In this document: positions 57,022 to 64,000 of the stretch, one piece after another
How positions within the stretch are numbered: the first letter of the stretch is position 1
How the letters are laid out: each line of letters opens with the position of its first letter
NCBI GenBank assembly: GCA_037043015.1
Contig: CM073321.1
Span: 21,139,001 to 21,203,000 of the forward strand
DNA: 64,000 nt
Direction of reading: 5' to 3'
Origin: Bryum argenteum
Lineage: Eukaryota; Streptophyta; Bryopsida; Bryales; Bryaceae
Notes under the pieces: model-generated
The model's input: only the letters and a program-made list of their open reading frames with translations
What the model was told of the DNA's origin: nothing
Database searches by the model: none
Program-made: the position numbers and the translations under genes

Positions 57022-59512
57022 TAACGCATGACGTGAGGAAGGCAGAGGATGAGCATTACATAGTCAGAGTACATTGTTTATATGAAGCAGGCTATATTTT
57101 TGAATGATAGTAGCCGTCAAGTTAAATAAGAGCTGAAAGAGGTAGTACTATAAATCATCGAAATGGAGGCTCCACTGACATTGAGGGCCTAGAAGGCATG
57201 CTCTATGAACTTCATTCCAATAATCTGACCGACCGCACAAAACAGTGAGGGCCGCCAAAAGTTATGATGGGGCTATGGAAAAATTGCATGAGAATGGATG
57301 GCAGGTTTTTATTGCAGAGTTAGGCAGTATTTCGACCTCAGTGTGGGAGAGTCCGATTCAAACATTCTTTAGAATATTTTGTCTCCGCGGCCCTAATATT
57401 TTCCTATTGTGTTCTTCTAAACTTGTGGTTTCATAGTTGCATTTGTTCGGAAACTCAAGCTATTTCAAGTGGTTAAAATGTTATGATGTCATTGTACTCG
57501 TGGAAAAAATCATTGAGAGAATTGTTATGAATCTTGTCCGCTATACCGACCCTACAAACTAATGACGCATTGTATCTGCGTCTAATGATATGATCGCGAT
57601 GACACAACCATATGATATTTTCTCAACATTGTTTTGTATGAATTTAATGCAATCTACATCAAATTATATAATCATAGCCATAAGAAGTCTTTTAAACAAC
57701 TGTCATTTCAGACCAAAATTCTTCATCGAAAAACTTGAAATTATATAAGTGATAAACCATAGTCCATTGTCTTTAATTTTCATTGCATGATGTAATTACG
57801 AGAATCTCAGAAGTGATTAGGTAATATTAACCCTCAATTGCCCATGGAAGCTTCAAGGGCTTGTTCTCAACCAGTCCTTCTGTACCAAGTTTTTACTAAT
57901 TATTTCTTATCATTCGGATTACCTTACAATGCATTTTCAAAGTGAAATTTTACAAAACAAAATAATAAATGTGTGAGTGGGTTGTGCTTTAAAATGATAG
58001 TTGCACATAGGACTTCTTTGTTCAATTCAAAATCCTTTTATTACCTTATTACATGTATGAAAGAACTTTGGAATTCTTTCGCCGTCTCATTCATTGAACA
58101 TGATCCTTAACAACTTGGATATTCAAATCTTCTAATATTTTGTGGTTTTGATTATGACCCTAAAGCCAAGTCATCATGCATTGGCATTAATGCGAAGCTC
58201 ATCCCGAATCTACCTAAATATAGAAGCGATAATGACGTCAGCCCTAAACAAAGATAGGGCTGCCCTAAAACTCTCTACATCCCAATATGTGAAAGTCCTC
58301 CTCCACGCTTATAGAGGCTCTATCCACGGTTTTACGTACTTCTTTGGAAACTTTTTGTGCTAATTTTAAAATCTTAACTTTCCTAAACCTCTCACAAGTT
58401 TCAAACATTTTATAGCAATATCCTCAAAACTTCCCTTAAAAACCATCTCAGTGCTCGTGAAAATTTGCTCACTACTCGCACGGTAGCAATCTTGCCTAAT
58501 AACCCAACAACTTGATCGTGCGCTTCCGAACTCCAGCTAGTACACGTCAGTCAATCACATTGCCACAGTACCCACAAATACAATATCAGGTACAAAGAAC
58601 CAATACCGGACTGCACGCAGCTGAAAGCATACTAGAACGCGCAAGCTACATCATCAACACAAGTACGACCTCTCAAGACAAACTGGCAATTGTAGAGTCA
58701 TCAGGTCATCGATTGTTCCCACTCAATGTACCGGCTTGCACCCGGAATATGAGGAGCAAGTGGTAGTCCATTCACAGAAACAAGTGGGTCCAACTTGCAT
58801 TTTGTCTGTAAAATTTGAAGTGTATTAAAGAGCAGAGGAAGAGTCTCAGAATTGCAACCTTGCCCGACATCACAAGGACTTCTCGTCAATAGAGCACACG
58901 ATTGTAGTGGTGCTCCCATGTAGAAGACTTCTGAAGTATGTTGGTTCGAAACAGAAATGTTCCACTCGAACAACCAATTATGCCTATATGGGCATATTCT
59001 TAGAATCTTGTTACATGATATACTTCTAGATTTGATGATTTCCGGAAGGTTCAAGTACCTTACTAGATGTAGCTCCCAACTCTTACTTAAATGAACTATT
59101 TCTCTATTTTTCAATAACTTCGACTTCTTTCTATGTTGTGTACCAAGTAATTGTACACTGGCATCGGAACCAGTGAAGTTTTAACATCACGCGCACTTTG
59201 TTTAACTCTGCCTCCAAGTACTTGCGAATTGTAATCTCTGAGAAGTGACCGATAAGAAAGTTCCTAATGCAAAGAGCGTTAGCGAGGCTGATCCACGGTT
59301 GATCGATTTACTTGCTACACTTGCTTATCGTGTTCACACGAAGCAAGTTGGTGCATATCTAGAACTCCTGCAACTTACGCCAAAATCGAACACCTTAGTC
59401 CAGATGGAAACTTGAACGTTTGTGCGCAATCAGTACATCAACTCCGTAAGATTGTGCGCCAAAGGCGGCGTAACATATAATTTCCGCGCCAACGCTCCCG
59501 AGTACAAGAAAT
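57022..59512. other. Mostly non-coding interval
   Basis: AT-rich with weak open frames (58512-58766; minus 59114-58701) that I do not recognise. A copy of the B inverted-repeat block lies at 58465-58493. Confidence 0.4.
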
Positions 59513-59758
59513 TTGCTGCAATACAAAGCGCTGCTTGAGATCGCTGTTGACGAAGACATGCTCCAAGCACTCGTGAGGCTTTGTGGGTTCAAAGAAAGGC
59601 AGCCAGAGGGTTCCAGATCTACTGTGCACATGACTGGGCCTACTCCACCGGCCTACATCCGATGTTCCAAGTGTAACAGGAGCCTGATATTCTGCATGCA
59701 CGAGTGGAGGCCCAATGACACAGAGATGGGTAGGATCCAACATGCATGTTGTCGATAA
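59513..59758 (+). other. Open frame with a Cys/His cluster, unrecognised
   Basis: The frame reads YKALLEIAVDEDMLQALVRL, then CGFKERQPEGS, GPTPPAYIRCSKCNRSLIFC and MHEWRPNDTEMGR, ending CC. CSKC and C-x-H could form a small zinc site. No family is recognised and no start or splice site is clear. It may be an exon fragment of a transposon-like gene. Confidence 0.35.
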
Positions 59759-60226
59759 TATCTAAAATCGATATGCAGCACAGATAAAGCAGTATTTAAC
59801 AAAAAGCGTAACTTCCACCAGCCCACCACATACGCACACTAAGTAGAGCTGATTTAGCGCATGATTGAGTTGGTATTTCATCCGTAGAGGAAAACAAGAG
59901 TTTGACTATGCATGTTTATTGTTGAAAACTGGTCTGTGTTTTTTTTAATTTCAGCATACCTCCATGTGCATATTCAAGCATATAACGGATATTTAACTAA
60001 TTATGGACATATTCCAAACTTATCGATATTTTCACCAAAAAAGTAAGTATCAAAATGTATGCCAAAATAATAAATAATAGAAAGCGTTTCTAAACTATCA
60101 GAAAAGGAGCCAGAAAATCAAGCAAGATTTATTACAAAGTCTATGGAAAATAATAAAACTATCTAAATTACCCAAAAATAAACTATCAAAATTATATCGA
60201 CCGAAGGCCAATACAATGAAAACTGG

Positions 60227-60322
60227 TAAACCCTAAACCCTAAAACCCTAAACCCTAAACTCTAAACTCTAAACCCTAGACCCTAGACCCTAGACCCTAA
60301 ACCCTAGACCGTAGACCGTAGA
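60227..60322. repeat. Interstitial telomere-like repeat (CCCTAAA)n, decaying
   Basis: CCCTAAACCCTAAAACCC and onward units start intact and change to CTCTAAA, CCCTAGA and CCGTAGA along about 95 bases. CCCTAAA is the plant (Arabidopsis-type) telomere repeat. It is too short and too degenerate for a chromosome end and is an internal relic. Confidence 0.9.
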
Positions 60323-60355
60323 TCTCATCCCCAACCCACATTAGCTGAAATGTTG

Positions 60356-61142
60356 TATCGGACGGCCGCCGATAGAAGCCCCAAGATTATATCGAAGTAG
60401 TGGTAACTTATTAGAACAGAATAGATCAGAGTTTAGAAACGGAATTCAAAAATTCGTTGCAAATTGATAGATTTATAGATCAATTGAATATGATCGAAAG
60501 GAATACAGTAATATAATGTCTTGAATAGCAAAGTCCAATATCGGCCGCCAGCCGAGAAACGCAAGACTAATGAAATAAGAGAAATACATAAATGTACAAT
60601 ACAATGAACGCTACGATAATAACACAGTAGGATATACTCTATCAGAAAGTTATAGGAAGCTAAGTCCGGTATCGGCCGCCAACCAAGAAACTGTAAACTA
60701 GAGAAATGGGCGGAGCACATCAAAAGTATCAATGAACGCTACCATTTTGAAAATGGTGAATATACTGCAATAAAAAGTCACAGATAGCTAAGTCCGGTAT
60801 CGGCCGCCAGCCGAGAAACTGTAAACTAGATAAATGGGATGAGTACAAGGATAGTGACAAAGAGCTCTAGCATTTTGACTAAGAAGAATATGCCGTAGCG
60901 AAAATATAACAGGTTCGTAGAAACTATAGACATGGAACGTAGTATTCTCGTGAGTTGCAAATGGACCAGTGACTGGACAGCAGTGTCGGCCGACAACCGA
61001 CAGGAGGTCGGAGTTGCTGGTGCGAAAGCATATGAATAAAGATCAATATCGGCCGGCAGCCGAGAAGTGCAGAGCAGGTCCGTCATAGAGTGGGAGGAGG
61101 TGAGAGAGGCTCACATGAAGCGTATCGGCCGGAAGCCGATAC
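60356..61142. repeat. Dispersed hairpin repeat TATCGGCC-NNCA-GCCGA, downstream cluster
   Basis: Seven copies lie at 60356-60374, 60538-60560, 60669-60690, 60797-60818, 60983-61002, 61044-61066 and 61122-61142. The last has perfect eight-base arms GTATCGGC and GCCGATAC round CGGAA. Copies two to four also share flanks (AAGTCCGG before, AAACTGTAAACTAGA after) at a 127-130 base period; the others share only the hairpin. Confidence 0.88.
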
Positions 61143-61317
61143 AAGTGTATGCAAAAAATCTTAGAGATTAGCTCTAGCGGCCTCAAGATTTGACATTGTA
61201 GCTGCAGCGGTCTGCTTGGGAATGATATGTGTAGCAGGTGGTCCTTTCTTTGCATGTGACGGCATTCTATGAGAGAACAATACAATTCTCACATTCACAA
61301 TCTATAGACGACAAGGC

Positions 61318-63915
61318 TCTTTATGCTAGCGGCGAGTCAAACACTCCCTTGCGTTGATCGATTTCCCTTCCTTCTTTGCTCACATAGGGGTCCACCATCC
61401 GATCTTGAAATTGCCATAGGTAGGACCAGGCGTTAGATCAACACACTCAAGGACTCGCCCCAATCAGACAGGAAGGAAATGGTTGTCGCTCAGGCCGCAT
61501 TAGACGAAGTCTCCAAGAAGCACATCACGGAATGGATTGAAGTTGAGCCTGGGTCGGTCTTTAGCTAGACCACAGTGAGGATAAGGATCTGCATCATCCT
61601 CACGCGTATTGTCCTATGAGTGAGAGGAACTAAATCCAGAATCGTGGGAGGCACCAGTATGATCACGAGTCCAGTCTGAAATAGGCCAAAATCCTTCAAC
61701 AAGAACGTCGAGGGTAGATGGTAATGGTGAATTGATCTCCCGATTGATATGCTCCCAGTAGCCAACAGGTCTAGCCATCTCCTCGCAGTATCATTTATTG
61801 CGTGCCATACCGGTCTTTCAGAACTTAATGAACTTAGATATGCCGTGCTTGATGAAACCTTGTTTGTCATTGCAATTCGAGGCAGGAGCTTGCTCCTTCA
61901 CAGAGTTTAACTTGTAAAGGTTAATCTCTGTAACGCCCCATAATGGCTTAAAAAGAAATAGACTTGAGTCGCCATGTGGAATTCTAGGTCTTCCTTGCTC
62001 ATCGCAAGTCCACATCTTAACCGGGGGACCGGGTGGGAGCCATGACGAATCAGTCGATTTCCTCTTATACCTCATGACAGGCCACCCACAATCGTCAGCT
62101 TCCTCTTCCGCCCAGAACTTGAAATATGCATATCACCAAGTCCAACAATGTTGTTGACACCGTCGTGATGGAAGTCCTTGACATAGGATTTGAAATCCGC
62201 AACCTCTTGAACGAATTCAGGAATAAACGCGACTGTCTTCTGCGAGTCCATGAGAGCCTTCATGAGATCGCCTAGAACATACGTGTTCTTCCGCTTGATG
62301 AGCTTAAAAAGGTAACTGAAATGGGCATCAATATCCTCGTGAGTGTCGCTAACAATCAAGAACCCAACAATGACTTCTTTGAATATGCGCCGAGCGGTTA
62401 GTAAAGAGCAGAAGGCCATCACAAATCTGTTCTTGTTGTCCTTGGCGGAATTATCAAGCTGCAAGAAGAGCTTACGCGAAAGCGAAACGAGCGGACGTCC
62501 AGGTTGTGGAGGACCGAATTGAGTCCCGGTGGCGGGTGGGATAGATGCGAAACACCTAGACTTTCCATATAGCAAAGCTTGGAAGAAGCTGTTTTGTGGA
62601 GGTGTGGGAAACAGCTCCCGAGATTCACGTACCGGTGGCTTTTCAAGCGCTCGCAGTACACGACACAAGAAAGAGATTGTGAAGCTCGAATCACCCCGCC
62701 AGAGCACAGTGGACTAGTGCGCATACGCAACATCAGCGTCGCTGTGAGTCAACATGCTAGTAACAAAAACTCGTATCTATCCAAGGCCAGCAGTGGCTTT
62801 TGTAATCCTCCGCATTTTGGGAATGGCCATCTTCGTGGTATCCATCTTGTTGTGGATTATACAAAGAAACTCCGACGGGTTCTCGCAGGACTGGGAACTC
62901 CAGCCACCATAAATATGGCGGCAGGCACGCTGATAATTAAGATGGCGATTCCGGTCATCGACTAATGCCTGCCACTCATCACAGCCCCTTGGGTACTTGG
63001 ATATGGACTCCACAAGGAAGTCGCACTCATTACACTTAGAGAAGCTGCTCCCAACAGCTTTATAAGTGGTTTTGAAGTGGTTCTGTCGAAGCTGACTAAT
63101 GATAGACTGGAAGACCGGCTTATGGTGGCATTTGAGATTCACCTGGAAGGCGGATATAAGGAAGGATGTCAAAATCTTGGTCGACGCCTCCTATCGGCCG
63201 GCAGCCGACAAGAATGCAATGACATAAGCGGATACGAATTGCAAGTATCGGCTATCAGCTGACAATTAACTGAAAGACGACTAGAGAAGCCACGACGGGA
63301 ATGACTGCAGGTGGCAAAGTAGAATAATGTAGTTCAAAAAAATGCAAAACAAATGGACTAAGTGTATCGGCCGGCGGCCGACATACTGGACAAAATAGAA
63401 ATCAGAACAAATGGGACTTATTTGATTCACTTGCTCGCGCATGGTGTCCCAGTTGAGAGTAGACGGAACAACCTTCAGATTGTCAACTCGCTTATTTCCA
63501 ACAAGCCTGAACTCGTTAGGCATCTGGTCCGCATTCTCGTCAATAATCTTCTGCAGGATTGCTCTGGCGTGAATTGTATGCGGGCGTGCACGGACAGCTC
63601 CAGAATTGCCATGCGATCCGCTCACTAATCCACCCATTACTGCAGCCTTGTAGACGTGGTAAGCTGATCTGGAGACACCGTGAATAATATACCAGGCGTT
63701 CTCGCAGACTTCAACATTCTCAAGCGTGATGAGTTTCTTCCCTCCCGGTGCATGTACATGAAGTTGACTTTGAACGGCATATGCTGACTCTCTTCGAATT
63801 TCAAAAGAGCAAGCATAGTACTTACGACGTAGGATACGAGTAGACTCCGACGGAAATGTCTAGCAGCACCTACTCTTGCAGTACAACTGAGAGCTAACCT
63901 TGCGAATGTCATCAT
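61318..63915 (-). pseudogene. DUF7869-type transposon-like gene
   Basis: Read from 63.9 kb downwards: a frame with VEVCENAWYIIHGVSRSAYH then HGNSGAVRARPHTIHARAIL (63720-63550), closing near 63418; an exon from 63144 to about 62777 opening after cttccag with CHHKPVFQSII, CNECDF and HNKMDTTKMAIPKMRR; then 62700-62072 with FLIVSDTHEDIDAHFSYLFK, the THxDxDxxFS box, followed by DFKSYVKDFHHD; then CGWPVMRYKRKSTDSSWLP; and a tail YGNFKIGWWTP near 61390. This order matches the plant and protist proteins I know as DUF7869, which look like integrase-fold transposases. One frame change near 62080 and some stops make it decayed. Its 63.42-63.15 kb intron holds three copies of the hairpin repeat found downstream. 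Confidence 0.6.
63191..63386. repeat. Dispersed hairpin repeat, intronic cluster of three
   Basis: Copies at 63191-63212, 63244-63266 and 63364-63386 match TATCGGCC(G)GCAGCCGA of the 60.4-61.1 kb cluster. All three lie in one predicted intron of the DUF7869-type gene. The third pairs GTATCGGCCG with CGGCCGACATAC. Confidence 0.85.
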
Positions 63916-64000
63916 CCAAGGTCTTCGATTTGAGCCTAGACCTAGTTGGCTACTCCTTGGACAAGAGTCTACGACGAAAGGACCTTTAGGGATTCCGAGG

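Overview
The window looks like a stretch of a nuclear plant-lineage (streptophyte) genome that is dense in mobile elements. Three things point there: an interstitial block of the plant telomere repeat CCCTAAA at 60.2 kb; genes with GT-AG introns, including a SUVR-type SET-domain gene and a sixteen-exon LisH/CTLH/WD40 gene; and a Ty3/gypsy element with a chromodomain and an initiator-Met tRNA primer site. The mix of transposon-like families reminds me of bryophytes, lycophytes or charophyte algae, but that is memory and cannot be tested here.

Layout. 0-5 kb: a gene with a DNA-methyltransferase-like C-terminal fold (37-2395) whose intron holds an array of near-perfect palindromes, followed by an FCP1/NIF-type HAD phosphatase-like gene (2.6-4.9 kb). 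5-9 kb: unrecognised GC-rich coding-like sequence, AT-rich filler and a Tourist-like MITE. 9.2-14.2 kb: the only clearly intact host gene, a 591-residue LisH/CTLH/WD40 protein. 15.7-18.6 kb: tandem repeats, a Tc1/mariner transposase scrap and, on the minus strand, a decayed relative of the HAD gene with a pogo-like MITE inside it. 19.5-20.3 kb: a 90-bp minisatellite. 20.5-21.9 kb: a decayed gene ending in a RING-like Cys/His domain. 22.6-31.3 kb: a SUVR-like histone methyltransferase gene interrupted by a 7-kb chromodomain gypsy element, which is young by its end repeats but has a broken coding region.

32.2-37.4 kb: a many-exon minus-strand gene with a ParB-like GNHR box followed by a degenerate DNA-methyltransferase fold; its C-terminal half is the same type as the gene at 37-2395. 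38.1-39.3 kb: a satellite of about 265 bp. 39.6-41.5 kb: two small minus-strand genes or gene fragments. 41.9-44.4 kb (plus) and 57.0-53.1 kb (minus): two related Mutator-like transposase genes. 48.1 kb: an isolated histidine-rich exon. 49.6-52.5 kb: several non-autonomous inverted-repeat elements. 60.2-64 kb: telomere-like repeats, then a minus-strand gene of the DUF7869 type with a dispersed hairpin repeat in and below it.

The most unusual themes are: (1) two copies of a ParB/methyltransferase-like gene family; (2) two HAD-phosphatase-like loci sharing a conserved tail motif; (3) two unrelated genes whose introns or flanks carry arrays of gene-specific palindromes. Apart from the WD40 gene and perhaps the small gene at 41.5-40.7 kb, nearly every coding locus shows decay.
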